From the NCBI RefSeq assembly GCF_010645075.1, contig NZ_JAADZV010000005.1:248001-312000 (forward strand): 64,000 nt of DNA. Direction: 5' to 3'. The translations under genes were made by a program, and so were the position numbers. This DNA comes from Flavobacterium limi. Its GTDB lineage: Bacteria > Bacteroidota > Bacteroidia > Flavobacteriales > Flavobacteriaceae. Below the pieces are notes generated by a model, which was not told where the DNA came from, did no database searches, and saw nothing but the letters and a program-made list of their open reading frames with translations. Positions 43,288-54,100 of the stretch are shown here, in pieces. Within the stretch, counting starts at the first letter, position 1. The number at the start of each line of letters is the position of its first letter.

Positions 43288-44205
43288 TTATATCCATTCT
43301 CCCGAAGCATTATAATCATTAGGTAAATAGGTAAGGTATTGAACCATTCTTGGGGTTTTTCCTTTGTTTGGTGTTGCACAATGAGGCAAAGTATTGTTCC
43401 AGATTATAAAATCGCCTGCATTGCCGGTTATGGGTTTTGGCTCTAAGGTTTTAATAGCTTTTTCTCTTGGGTTTTCATTAGGACCAAGATCATTTAACCA
43501 TTGAACAATTTGATTGTGAAAACCCGGAACACAATGAAATGCGCCATCATCCGGACCGCAGTCAGTTAAATAAAGCAGTCCCTGAATTCCAAATGTAAGT
43601 GGTTGTTTTAGACTAATATCCCAATGAAGCGGGCTTCCCAAAAAGACAAAATTTTCATTTTTAGGGGGATTAAAACTTACTTTGTCGATGGTTTTATAGA
43701 TATTGGTGGTTTTGTATAGCTGTTCGTAGGCTTTTTTTATTTTTGGAGAAAACCGGTTTTTATTCAGGGTTTCATGATCGGAAAAATTGAGCATTAAACC
43801 TTTTTGATCCTCGTGCCTTATATACCAGGTTTCTTTTTTTCTGGGATCCATCTGTAAATATTCCCAAATCGCCTGTTGTGTAGCTTCACAGTCTTCTTTT
43901 GAAATGGTATTTTTTATAACCACATAACCATTCTTGTCCCAAAATTCAAGATCTTTTTCAGAAAGGACGTTTTCTGTCAAATTTTCGGTTTCTGTATGGA
44001 TATCTTTTTTTCGGTCATTAATCCATATCTTAAAAGTTTCAAAATCTGGTTTTTTAAAATATAAAAATTGCAAAGTATCTTCCATACTGATGCCTAACTG
44101 AAATAAGGTTTTTATTTCGTTATCCCAGGTTTCTGTATTTTCTGTAGAATTATCGACAGGGTTTGCAGATCTTTTCCATAAATTTTCAAGAATATTCCAT
44201 GGCAT
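43288..44205 (-). CDS. Phytanoyl-CoA dioxygenase (PhyH) family protein
   Basis: A 305-residue Fe(II)/2-oxoglutarate-dependent oxygenase. The N-terminus (to about 85) is an extra helical part. The core begins DLEFWDKNGYVVIKNTISKEDCEATQQAIWEYL; the iron site is His and Asp in SPLHWDISLKQP with the distal His in LPHCATPNKGKTPRMVQYLTYLP, and the 2-oxoglutarate Arg is in that last block. TDCGPDDGAFHCVPGFHNQ is also typical. It likely hydroxylates a small molecule; the substrate is unknown. No biosynthetic neighbours are present. The gene is monocistronic, with a 208-bp gap before the HTCS gene. Confidence 0.88.
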   Translation of the reverse strand: MPWNILENLWKRSANPVDNSTENTETWDNEIKTLFQLGISMEDTLQFLYFKKPDFETFKIWINDRKKDIHTETENLTENVLSEKDLEFWDKNGYVVIKNTISKEDCEATQQAIWEYLQMDPRKKETWYIRHEDQKGLMLNFSDHETLNKNRFSPKIKKAYEQLYKTTNIYKTIDKVSFNPPKNENFVFLGSPLHWDISLKQPLTFGIQGLLYLTDCGPDDGAFHCVPGFHNQIVQWLNDLGPNENPREKAIKTLEPKPITGNAGDFIIWNNTLPHCATPNKGKTPRMVQYLTYLPNDYNASGEWI

Positions 44206-44413
44206 AGCTTAGATATTTTTTTAGTTTGCTTTTTAATTATAATCTAAAAAAAGACTTTACTAAAATTATCAAATTAATTCTTTCTTTTAGCGAAATTAAA
44301 CTTATTAAATAATAGATAGTAAATTACGATTTTGTTTGTTTTTTGTTGTGATTTTTTAAATTATTGATAATTTTAGTGCTCAGTTTTGCTTTTCAATTTA
44401 AAACTAACAAACT

Positions 44414-47400
44414 TTGAAGAATTTTTTTATAACTCTGATTTTATTCATGGGATTTTACGTACCGGTTTCTGCACAGGAAACCCAGGTGAAATTTCTTGAT
44501 ATATCAAATGGGTTATCCAATAATTCGGTTGTAACCATATTTCAGGATAATGATGGTTATATGTGGTTTGGAACCTATGATGGATTAAACCGCTACGACG
44601 GATATAATTTTAAAGTATTCAGAAACCGTATTAATGATAAAAAGTCATTGCCTTTTAATACAATTTATAATATTGAAGGCGATTCAAGAAATAATATCTG
44701 GATTGGCGGAGCTAATGGTGTCTGCATTTACAACAAAACCAGTGCTGCCTTTCATCCTGTGAGATATATTTCCCTGAATAAAAAGTCTGAAATTGTTAAA
44801 GATATTATCCATCAGGTAAAGGCTGTTTCTGAAAACAGGGTTTTAGTTGCCTCACAAAACCTGGGCTTGCTTATTTTTGAAAATGGTTCTTTTACAGGAA
44901 GGAGAGTTCCGCTTCTGATGTCCGGAAACAGAAATGTTATTCATGACTATGATGCAGTTGCTATTCAAAAGGATATAAAAAATAATCGCTGCTGGGTATA
45001 TGTTCGAAATGTAGGGCTTTGTACTTTTAATGATGGTTCAAAAAGGCTGAAAGTTGTTTTTCCGTTTGCTGCAGAAGTAAAAATGATGGAACTGGCTTTA
45101 GATGGAAATCTTTGGTTTGGTACAGATGAAGGTCTTTTTCTTTTCAACATAAAATCAGGTTCTTTCTCTGAGAATTATTTCTCCAGCAGATGTACAGTTG
45201 CCGACATTCTTATCGATAAGAAGAAAGAGATGTGGGTGACCACAGATGGTAATGGGATTTACAAAGTTATCGGAAAAGAAAAAAAAGCGGTTCCGTACAG
45301 CTCTGTAAAAGAAAACAAACTGCTAAAAAGCAATTCGGTTTGGAGTTTATACGAAGATAAAGCAGGTAATAAATGGATTGGAACTTTGCGTGGTGGAATC
45401 AGTATGCTGAGCAATACAGCCAGATATTTTAAAACAGTCCGATACAATGCCAATGATCCTGCTGAAAATTTTATCCTGTCTTTCTGTGAAGACGAAAAAA
45501 ACAATTTATGGGTAGGTACAGATGGAGCAGGGCTGAAATACTGGAATCGTAAGAGCAACACTTATATTAATTACGGCAATACACTTTCGAGTAAATTTAT
45601 AACCGGTATTGTAAGGGATGATAATAACGAAATCTGGCTTTCTACCTGGGCCGGAGGGGTCAACAAAATTAATCCGAAAAACAATTCGGTTACCCAGTTT
45701 TCATGTTATAATCCTGTTACAAAGCAAGTCGAGAAAAATGTTTGGTTTGTTTATAAAGATTCAAAATCAAACATTTGGGCAAGCACAACAAATGAGGGTT
45801 CATTATATCTTTTTGACCGCACTAAAAATAGTTTTATACTTTTTGACAAATCGATTAATAATCTGCAATGCATGACTGAAACCTCAGACGGAAAACTGTG
45901 GGGCGGAAATTATTCTGTACTGTATGCTATAGAAAAAGAAAGCCAAAAGATAAGTAAAGTAACCATTGGCAACCCTGTTCGCTGCATTCATGAAGACAAA
46001 GACAAAAAACTTTGGCTCGGAACGCAGGAGGGTGGATTGCTGTTGTTTGACCGAAGAACGAATACTTTCAAAAGACTCACAACGGATGATGGACTTCCTT
46101 CGAACACTATTCTGAGATTGCTTGAAGACAAAGAAGGAAATCTGTGGATGAGTACTTACAACGGTATTTGCAGGTTTGACAAGAAAAGAAAAACCTTTAG
46201 AAATTTCTCAGTAAATGACGGACTTCAGAGCAATCAGTTTAGTTTTAATGCCGGAATTCAATTATCTACAGGAGAGTTCTTGTTTGGCGGTATAAATGGC
46301 TTTAACAGCTTTTTTCCGGGAGCTATTAAAAGTTTTAATCAGGAAAACAATTTATTGCTCACAGATTTTTACGTAAACAATCAGCCGATTGAAGAAAGCA
46401 AGGCGGAGATTGATACTGGTTCAGATAAAATAAAAGAAGTCAGTTTAGATTATGATCAGACGACACTATCGCTCGAATTCGTTGCTTTGGATTATAATAA
46501 TGCCGACAAGATCAATTATGCATATTTGTTAGATGGCTGGGACGATCAATGGAATTATGTAGGGCAAGCTAGAAAAGCGAATTATTCGAGATTACCTGAA
46601 GGAAAATATACTTTTAAAGTCAAAACCACCAATTTTAAAGGAGGCTGGAACAAAGAAGTCAGTCTAATTTCTATACAGGTTTTACCACCATGGTACAGAA
46701 CCTGGTGGGCTTACAGCTTGTATGTTTTGGCTGTAGCAGGAATTCTTTTTGTATATCTTGATTATCAGAAGAACAAGGAAAAGCTAAAATATAAGGTGAA
46801 AATCGCCGAACTGGAAAGCAAAAAAGAAAAAGAAATTGCTGAGAAACAGTCGTCTATGTTTACTTATATTTCACATGAATTCAGGACACCGCTTTCGCTG
46901 ATTATAAATCCGTTAAAAAAAGCAGTTCAGAAAGAAAGTGTTCAAAACGGATCTTCGGGAAGTGATTTGGCAATTGCACATCGAAACGCACGCAGGCTTT
47001 TGAGTCTGGTCGATCAGCTTTTGCTTTTTAGAAAAGCCGAAAATGATGCTGATTCCCTTCGACTATCTCCAATAAATGTAAATAATCTTTGTAATGAAGT
47101 ATATCAGTGTTTTGTAAATCAGGCAAAAGATAAAAATATTCAATACAATTTTAATATTCCGGATCATGAAATTGTGATTATCGGTGACTATGAAAAAATT
47201 GAAATTTCACTGTTTAACCTGATGTCGAATGCATTTAAATACACATCAATTGGCGGGCAGATTGATCTTAAACTGACCGAGACAGATGATGAGGTTCAGC
47301 TTGAAATTACAGATAACGGCGACGGAATTGAGAAAAAAGATATTGAGTTAATTTTTGAAAAATTCAAACAAATCAATTCTAAAGTTTCCATTGGAACTGG

Positions 47401-48451
47401 TTTTGGAATCGGGCTTTATATTGTAAAATATTTTACAGACAAGCACAAAGGGACTGTAAGCTGTAGCAGTGAACCAGGTAAAGGAAGTACATTTAAATTG
47501 ACTTTTCTGAAAGGCGATGGTCATTTTGAAAATGCTGAAATTACGAATGATGTCCAGAAAAGAAGCCAGCTGTTCGATGAATTGATTATTGATGATACTG
47601 AAGAAAATGCAGATGTAAATACTATTTCTGAAACTGATTTGCAAAAAATAATGCTTACGGAGAAAAGAACAGTTTTGATTGTAGATGACAATGCTGAAAT
47701 CCGAAGCTATTTAATCAAATTATTTTCTGAAAATCACATAGTCTATAGTGCTGAAAATGGTGAAGAAGGTTTAAAACTGACCAAAAAACATATGCCGGAT
47801 CTGGTTATCAGTGATATTACGATGGAAGAAATGGACGGTCTTGAGCTTTGCCGAAAAATTAAAGAAAGCAACGATTTATCTCATATTCCGGTCATTTTAC
47901 TAACAGCGACTAAAAATCCTGAAACGCATCTTCAGGGAATCAATGAGGGAGCAGATGATTATATAACAAAACCATTTGATGATGATATTTTGGTGGCGCG
48001 TGTTGAGTCTTTATTGAAAAACCGAAGCAATCTGCGAACCTATTTCTTAAACAGTATTACTTTAAAAGAAAATACACAGAAAGTCCCGGTTGAATATCAG
48101 GAAATTTTGAAAAAGTGTATTGACATTGTCGAGGCTAATATTCATAAAAGGGATTTTACGATTAAAACTTTTGCGCTGGAAATGGGGATGAGCCACAGAA
48201 CGCTTTATACTAAAATCAAAATTATTTCGGGACAGACTTTAAATGCTTTTATTCGTTCACTTCGAATCCGAAGAGCTGCAATGCTGATGCTTACTGAAGA
48301 CATTAATATTGCACAGGCTAGTGCCGAGGTTGGTTTTGAAGATCCTAAATATTTCAGACAGCAATTTGTGAAGTTATTCGGAATGACACCTTCTGAATAC
48401 ATTAAAAAGTATAAAAGTTCTTTTAATTCAGATTTGAATGTTATAAAGTAG
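44414..48451 (+). CDS. Hybrid two-component system sensor-regulator (HTCS) of PUL 2
   Basis: A 1345-residue HTCS, a full two-component pathway in one chain. Order: signal peptide (LILFMGFYVPVSAQ), two seven-bladed propellers made of Reg_prop repeats (about 25-640; DGYMWFGTYDGLNRYDG), Y_Y_Y domain (about 660-755), membrane helix (763-783), HisKA with phosphorylated His821 (ISHEFRTPLS), HATPase (LFNLMSNAFKYT; ITDNGDGIEKKD; GTGFGIGLYIV), receiver with Asp1134 (VISDITMEEMDG), and a C-terminal AraC-type HTH (about 1240-1340). It should sense a PUL 2 oligosaccharide in the periplasm and activate the locus. Translation starts at TTG; the first in-frame ATG would destroy the signal peptide. Confidence 0.95.
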   Translation: MKNFFITLILFMGFYVPVSAQETQVKFLDISNGLSNNSVVTIFQDNDGYMWFGTYDGLNRYDGYNFKVFRNRINDKKSLPFNTIYNIEGDSRNNIWIGGANGVCIYNKTSAAFHPVRYISLNKKSEIVKDIIHQVKAVSENRVLVASQNLGLLIFENGSFTGRRVPLLMSGNRNVIHDYDAVAIQKDIKNNRCWVYVRNVGLCTFNDGSKRLKVVFPFAAEVKMMELALDGNLWFGTDEGLFLFNIKSGSFSENYFSSRCTVADILIDKKKEMWVTTDGNGIYKVIGKEKKAVPYSSVKENKLLKSNSVWSLYEDKAGNKWIGTLRGGISMLSNTARYFKTVRYNANDPAENFILSFCEDEKNNLWVGTDGAGLKYWNRKSNTYINYGNTLSSKFITGIVRDDNNEIWLSTWAGGVNKINPKNNSVTQFSCYNPVTKQVEKNVWFVYKDSKSNIWASTTNEGSLYLFDRTKNSFILFDKSINNLQCMTETSDGKLWGGNYSVLYAIEKESQKISKVTIGNPVRCIHEDKDKKLWLGTQEGGLLLFDRRTNTFKRLTTDDGLPSNTILRLLEDKEGNLWMSTYNGICRFDKKRKTFRNFSVNDGLQSNQFSFNAGIQLSTGEFLFGGINGFNSFFPGAIKSFNQENNLLLTDFYVNNQPIEESKAEIDTGSDKIKEVSLDYDQTTLSLEFVALDYNNADKINYAYLLDGWDDQWNYVGQARKANYSRLPEGKYTFKVKTTNFKGGWNKEVSLISIQVLPPWYRTWWAYSLYVLAVAGILFVYLDYQKNKEKLKYKVKIAELESKKEKEIAEKQSSMFTYISHEFRTPLSLIINPLKKAVQKESVQNGSSGSDLAIAHRNARRLLSLVDQLLLFRKAENDADSLRLSPINVNNLCNEVYQCFVNQAKDKNIQYNFNIPDHEIVIIGDYEKIEISLFNLMSNAFKYTSIGGQIDLKLTETDDEVQLEITDNGDGIEKKDIELIFEKFKQINSKVSIGTGFGIGLYIVKYFTDKHKGTVSCSSEPGKGSTFKLTFLKGDGHFENAEITNDVQKRSQLFDELIIDDTEENADVNTISETDLQKIMLTEKRTVLIVDDNAEIRSYLIKLFSENHIVYSAENGEEGLKLTKKHMPDLVISDITMEEMDGLELCRKIKESNDLSHIPVILLTATKNPETHLQGINEGADDYITKPFDDDILVARVESLLKNRSNLRTYFLNSITLKENTQKVPVEYQEILKKCIDIVEANIHKRDFTIKTFALEMGMSHRTLYTKIKIISGQTLNAFIRSLRIRRAAMLMLTEDINIAQASAEVGFEDPKYFRQQFVKLFGMTPSEYIKKYKSSFNSDLNVIK

Positions 48452-48504
48452 TTCAGTGGTCAGGCTTAGCGGAGTTAAAATCATTTTGATAACTCAAATA
48501 ACGA

Positions 48505-49389
48505 TTAAACAGGAGCTTTGTATCTAAGCCGATATTCCCTTGGGGATATTTCCATAACCAGTCTGAATGACTTTGAAAAGTGAAACGGGTCATAATAACC
48601 CAGCTCATATGCGATTTCTTTTATTTTTAGGTTGCTAAACTGTAAAAGGGAACACGATTTCTGAATTTTTAACTGATTGTAATATTCCATTGGGGTAAAG
48701 GACGTTTTCTCTAAAAATAAAGCGCCAAAATAAGAACTGGAATAGCCAATATACTGAGCAATATCATGAAGTGTAATTTTGGTTGTCAGGTTATTTTTCA
48801 TGAAAATAATGCTCATCGGAATCACATCTAAAACTTCGGTATCGGCTGTTTTTATTTTTAGAAACTGATCGGTGTATTTGATGCTGGCCAAAAAATGCTG
48901 CAGACAAATACTCGAATATTCAAGATTATCAGGATTAAAACCCATTTCCAGGTTCTGGTAAATTTCTTCAAACAAATTCAGCCTGTCAGACGACCTGCTG
49001 TCGTTCAGGTTTAAAATTTTTCCGGAAACCGAAGTGTGTAAGGAGTTTGCTGTTCCTTTAAAATGGAGCCAGTAAATACTCCAGGGTTTAGAGATTTCGG
49101 CCTCATAACTATGTGCTTTGTGCGCCGGAATGATAAAAGCCTGATCTTTCGTAAGCGAAAACTGTTCATTTTCCAGAGTTATAAAACCTTTTCCGTTCTC
49201 ACAATAAATAAGTATATGCTCCAGTGCGCCTTTTGATCTTTTCCTGAAATGATATTTTGCATTGGGATAGTAGCCGATGTGCGTTATGAACAGGCTTTTT
49301 GTCAGTTCATTTTCAGACTGAAAATTGCGAACGCTGTAAGGAACTACGATTGCTCTTTCTCCTTTAAAACCATCTGCTATCTGATCCAT
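48505..49389 (-). CDS. AraC family transcriptional regulator with cupin sensor
   Basis: A 294-residue regulator. The N-terminal cupin domain (about 20-150; SKGALEHILIYCENGKGFITLENEQFSLTKDQAFIIPAHKAHSYEA; WSIYWLHFKG) resembles the sugar-binding arm and pocket of arabinose AraC. The C-terminal double HTH is clear (KITLHDIAQYIGYSSSYFGALFLEKTSFTPMEYYNQLKIQKSCSLL; IKEIAYELGYYDPFHFSKSFRLVMEISPREYR). It is divergent to the MFS sugar porter, 344 bp apart, so it probably senses the monosaccharide the porter imports and controls the porter-TPR-GH2 genes. With the HTCS it gives PUL 2 two regulators. Confidence 0.93.
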   Translation of the reverse strand: MDQIADGFKGERAIVVPYSVRNFQSENELTKSLFITHIGYYPNAKYHFRKRSKGALEHILIYCENGKGFITLENEQFSLTKDQAFIIPAHKAHSYEAEISKPWSIYWLHFKGTANSLHTSVSGKILNLNDSRSSDRLNLFEEIYQNLEMGFNPDNLEYSSICLQHFLASIKYTDQFLKIKTADTEVLDVIPMSIIFMKNNLTTKITLHDIAQYIGYSSSYFGALFLEKTSFTPMEYYNQLKIQKSCSLLQFSNLKIKEIAYELGYYDPFHFSKSFRLVMEISPREYRLRYKAPV

Positions 49390-49733
49390 AATTAAGGTTG
49401 TGGGTGTTTTTTAAATGAAAATATCGAAAGACAAATATAAATATATAAAATCAGGGTAATTTACATATTCTGAAATAATAGTGCTATAAAACGAAGAAAT
49501 AGTTACTGGAAAATATTTTTAGTAAGATATTATATCGGTTATTAGGTATGAAATCATCAAAATTTCATTCGGATAAATACATTTACTATAAAAATAGGAT
49601 GAATTATTTTTATAATAGTAAATTAGTTGTGAAAATCGATGTTTTATACATGTTTTATATAAATATTACATTTCTGGAGGAATGGCATGTAACGATATTT
49701 GTAAACGATAAATAAATTTAAAAATTAAAATAT
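49390..49733. promoter_or_regulatory. Divergent regulatory region between the AraC regulator and the sugar porter
   Basis: 344 very AT-rich bases without a gene. The main feature is an imperfect inverted repeat at 49581-49623: ATTTACTATAAAAATA faces TATTTTTATAATAGTAAAT with a 3-nt bulge and an 8-nt centre. Its place midway between divergent genes fits an AraC or HTCS target. GAGGAATGG shortly before the porter is not near enough to act as a ribosome site. Confidence 0.45.
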
Positions 49734-51110
49734 ATGAATAAGTATAATTCTTCCTACCTGCTTTTCATAGCGCTGGTTTCAGCCATGGGCGGTTTATTAT
49801 TTGGTTATGACTGGGTTGTAATTGGAGGTGCAAAACCTTTTTATGAAGTTTTTTTTAATATTACCAATTCGCCTTCTATGCAGGGCTGGGTTATGGGAAG
49901 CGCTATTTTAGGATGTTTACTGGGTGTAATGATTTCCGGAAGTTTATCCGATAAATACGGAAGAAAACCGCTGATGATAGTAGCTTCGATATTTTTTACG
50001 CTGGCGGCTGTTGGTACCGGAATAGTAGATACAATTGAATGGTTCATTATCTGGAGAGTTGTTGGAGGTATAGGTATCGGAATCGCTTCGAATCTTTCGC
50101 CAATGTACATAGCCGAAATTGCCCCAAGTGAATCCCGCGGAAAATTTGTTTCGATAAACCAATTGACAGTTGTAATAGGTATTCTGGCGGCTCAAATTGT
50201 AAATTGGTTAATTGCAGACCCAATTATAGAAGGAGAGAATATTCTGAACTCATGGAACGGACAATGGGGGTGGAGATACATGTTTTGGGCAGGAGCCATT
50301 CCGTCTGTAGCTTTTTTTATTTTGATACTGATTATACCAGAAAGTCCAAGATGGCTGGCAAGTCAGCGTAAATATAATAAAGCCGAATCTGTTTTTTCTA
50401 AAATTGGCGGATTAGCCTTTGCAAAAGAACAAATTGAACAGCTCAAATCAGGTTTTGGTGATGTCAAAGAAGAAGCCAGTTATAAAATGCTTTTTGAAGG
50501 TAAAATGCCAAAGATTCTGGTACTAGGAATTGTAATTGCCGCTTTCCAGCAATGGTGCGGTATCAACGTGATCTTCAATTACGCTCAGGAAATCTTTTCA
50601 GCTGCGGGTTATGGCGTTTCTGATATCTTATTCAATATCGTCATTACAGGCTTAACCAATGTAATTTTCACATTTGTCGGAATGTATTTTGTAGACCGAT
50701 GGGGAAGAAGAACTTTAATGCTGATTGGTTCAATTGGGCTGTTCTTCATCTATGCTATATTAGGTGCCTGCTATTATTTTGAAATCACCGGTCTTGCCGT
50801 TTTAGCCCTTGTTATAGCAGCAATTTCCTGCTACGCGATGACACTGGCACCGATTACCTGGGTCGTTTTATCTGAAATATTCCCGACAAAAATACGTGCC
50901 ATGGCAATGGCAGTTTCAACTTTTGCCCTTTGGACAGCCTGTTTCGTACTTACGTATACTTTCCCGATACTAAATAACAGCCTTGGTTCTTACGGAACAT
51001 TCTGGCTTTATGGAATTATCTGCTTAGCCGGATATTTCTTCCTTCGCATTTCATTGCCGGAAACCAAAGGAAAGTCTTTAGAGGAAATTGAAAATGAATT
51101 GACAAAATAA
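49734..51110 (+). CDS. MFS sugar porter (sugar:H+ symporter)
   Basis: A 458-residue twelve-helix transporter of the sugar porter family (XylE/AraE/GLUT type). Family signatures are intact: GGLLFGYDWVVIGG in helix 1, GSLSDKYGRKPLM in loop 2-3, GGIGIGIASNLSPMYIAEIAPSESRGKFVSINQL, PESPRWL, FQQWCGINVIFNYAQEIF, DRWGRRTLM and PETKGKSLEEIE at the end. It imports a monosaccharide through the inner membrane, probably the product of the GH2 enzyme encoded two genes downstream. It is the first gene of a rightward series; the DUF5107 gene follows after 13 bp. Confidence 0.95.
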   Translation: MNKYNSSYLLFIALVSAMGGLLFGYDWVVIGGAKPFYEVFFNITNSPSMQGWVMGSAILGCLLGVMISGSLSDKYGRKPLMIVASIFFTLAAVGTGIVDTIEWFIIWRVVGGIGIGIASNLSPMYIAEIAPSESRGKFVSINQLTVVIGILAAQIVNWLIADPIIEGENILNSWNGQWGWRYMFWAGAIPSVAFFILILIIPESPRWLASQRKYNKAESVFSKIGGLAFAKEQIEQLKSGFGDVKEEASYKMLFEGKMPKILVLGIVIAAFQQWCGINVIFNYAQEIFSAAGYGVSDILFNIVITGLTNVIFTFVGMYFVDRWGRRTLMLIGSIGLFFIYAILGACYYFEITGLAVLALVIAAISCYAMTLAPITWVVLSEIFPTKIRAMAMAVSTFALWTACFVLTYTFPILNNSLGSYGTFWLYGIICLAGYFFLRISLPETKGKSLEEIENELTK

Positions 51111-51123
51111 CAGCATATCATAA

Positions 51124-54100
51124 ATGGAAAATACAATTGCAGATAATTTGCATACAAAAGAATCAGGTCAGGACGAAAAAATCACGGCTTATTTAATTCA
51201 GTCAACAGTTAACGAAAATGGTGTAGTTCGTGTTTGGGAAGAGGATATTTTATTGCCAACCTATCAAATAGGGGAAGAAGAAAAGAATCCAATTTTTCTT
51301 GAAAAACGAGTATATCAGGGAAGTTCAGGAGCTGTTTATCCGTATCCTGTGGTCGAGAAATTATCAGATGAAAAGGTTGATAAATCGTATCACGCTATTT
51401 TTTTAGAAAACAAATACATCAAAATCATGATTCTTCCGGAATTGGGAGGGCGCGTTCATATGGCGTATGATAAAGTGAAACAGCGTCATTTTGTATATTA
51501 CAATCAGGTAATCAAACCCGCTCTTGTGGGACTTACAGGACCGTGGATTTCCGGCGGAATTGAGTTCAACTGGCCTCAGCACCATCGTCCAAGTACGTTT
51601 TTGCCTACTGATTTCAGTATCGAAGAAAATGAAGATGGTAGTAAAACCATTTGGTGTAATGAGGTAGAGAGAATGTTTAGGACCAAAGGGATGCAGGGAT
51701 TCACATTGCATCCTGACAAAGCCTATATCGAGATTAAAGTAAAAATCTACAATCGGACTGCTTTTCCGCAAACGTTCCTTTGGTGGGCAAATCCTGCTGT
51801 AGTAGTAAATGATGGCTATAAATCAGTTTTTCCTCCCGATGTGAATGCCGTATTTGATCACGGAAAAAGAGATGTTTCTAAATTCCCGATTGCAACAGGA
51901 GAATATTACAAACAGGATTATTCGGCAGGTGTCGATATTTCAAAATATAAAAACATTCCGGTACCAACTTCGTATATGGCAGTGCAGTCCAAATATAATT
52001 TTGTGGGGGGGTACGAAGACGATGTGCAGGCAGGATTACTCCATGTTGCCAATCACCATGTATCTCCGGGAAAAAAGCAATGGACATGGGGGAACGGAGA
52101 TTTTGGTTTGGCATGGGACAGAAATTTAACCGATAAGGACGGTCCGTATATCGAATTAATGACGGGCGTTTTTACAGACAATCAGCCTGATTTCTCATGG
52201 CTTCAGGCTTATGAAGAAAAATCATGGACACAGTATTTTATGCCGTATGCCGAAGTGGGGTATGTAAAAAATGCCACAAAAGATGCGATCATTAATATTG
52301 AAGTTGAAGGAAACGAAGCTGATCTGATTTTGTACACCACAGGTCTTTATGAGAACTTAAAAATTGAATTAAAGGACAATAAAAACGAGATATTGTTTCA
52401 GGATGTAATTACGATTTCACCTGTAAATCCGTATAAAAAACGAGTTTCAACTGGTGAAACACCCTCTGAAGATTTGATTTTTACGGTTTATACTTCGAAT
52501 GGTAAAATTCTGGTGCAGTATCAGGAAGAAAAAGCAGAAATAAAACCAGTTCCGGATCCTGCAAAGGCAGCTTTAGATCCAAAAGATATTGCTTCGATGG
52601 AGCAATTGTATTTAACGGGACTTCATCTGGAACAATACAGACACGCGACTTATAATCCGTTGGATTATTATTTTGAAGCGTTAAGCAGAGATTCAAGAGA
52701 TGTGAGATGCAACAATGCTGTTGGACTTTTAATGCTAAGAAGAGGGCAATTTGAAAAAGCTGAAACGTATTTCAGAACGGCAGTTGAAGTGCTGACAGAA
52801 CGCAATCCAAATCCGATTGATGGTGAACCTTTATACAATCTGGGTTATTGCCTGAAATTACAGGGAAAATTTGATGATGCTTATAATTCTCTTTTCAAAG
52901 CGACGTGGAACGCAGCGTGGCAGGATGCCGGATTTTATGCTTTGGCACAAATTGACAGTATAAAGAAAGAATGGTCGGAAGCGTTGGAACGAGTAGAATC
53001 ATCCTTGATTCGCAACTGGCACAATCACAAAGCACGCCAGCTGAAAGCGTCTATTTTGAGGAAGTTAAACAGAAATCAGGAAGCTTTGACATGGATTGAA
53101 GAATCCATCAAAATCGACCAATTCAATATGGGCTGCCGTTTTGAGAAATATCTGCTGACAAATGAACAAGCGGTATTGGACGAAATGAATGCTATTATGC
53201 GTCAATGGTCACACGGTTATATCGAATATGCATTGGATTTTGCAGGAGCGGGATTGTATGAGGAAGCTTCTCAATTATTGCAGGAATCGATTAGTGATAC
53301 TGAAGATGTTTATCCAATGGTGTATTATGCTTTGGGGCATTTTGCTTCTATGAACGGAAATAAAGGCGAAGCAATAGAATGGTACAAAAAGGCGGCTTTA
53401 CAGTCACCTGAAAAGTGTTTTCCAAATCGAATAGAAGAAGTAAATATACTGCAGGATGCCATTCTTTTAAATCCGCAAGATGCAAAAGCGCCTTATTATT
53501 TAGGGAACTTTTGGTATGCTTTCCGTCAGTATGATGAGGCTGTAAAATGCTGGGAGCTCTCTTATAGCATCGATGACAAATTTCCAACTTTATTACGAAA
53601 TCTTGCCCTGGCTTATTTTAATAAAACGAATCATAAAGTAAAAGCTCAGGAAATGCTGGAAAAAGCATTTGCATTGGATACAACAGATTCAAGAATTTTT
53701 ATGGAATTGGATCAGTTATATAAGAAAATTGGAAAATCTCCGGAATACAGATTAGAAATTTTAAATCGATATAAAAACTTGGTTGAAGAGCGCGATGATT
53801 TGTGTATTGAACGCATTACACTTTACAATCAGACAGGGAAATATACTGTTGCAAAAGAATTGATTGCACAGCGAAAATTCCACCCTTGGGAAGGCGGTGA
53901 AGGAAAAGTGACAGGTCAGTACACTTTATGCAGAGTAGAATTAGCCAAAATCGCAATTGCAGAAAACCGATTTGCTGATGCGTTACAATTACTGCAAGAA
54001 ACCGAAGTCTATCCGCATGATTTAGGTGAAGGGAAACTGAAAAATGCTGAAGAAAATGAGGTGTTTTATTATAAAGGCTTAGCTTACAAAGGTCTTGGAG

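Noticed and set aside
43191..43379. 62-residue minus-strand frame overlapping the end of the PhyH-like gene, a possible frameshifted C-terminus
   Set aside because: The PhyH core is complete, with the distal His and 2-oxoglutarate Arg before its stop, and no recognisable family sequence continues in the second frame.
48452..48504. Bidirectional terminator between the convergent HTCS and AraC genes
   Set aside because: The 53-bp gap contains no stem with a T run on either strand.
49675..49685. GGAGGAATGG before the sugar porter as a Shine-Dalgarno site
   Set aside because: It lies about 50 bases before the ATG, too far to act, and Shine-Dalgarno use is rare in Bacteroidota.
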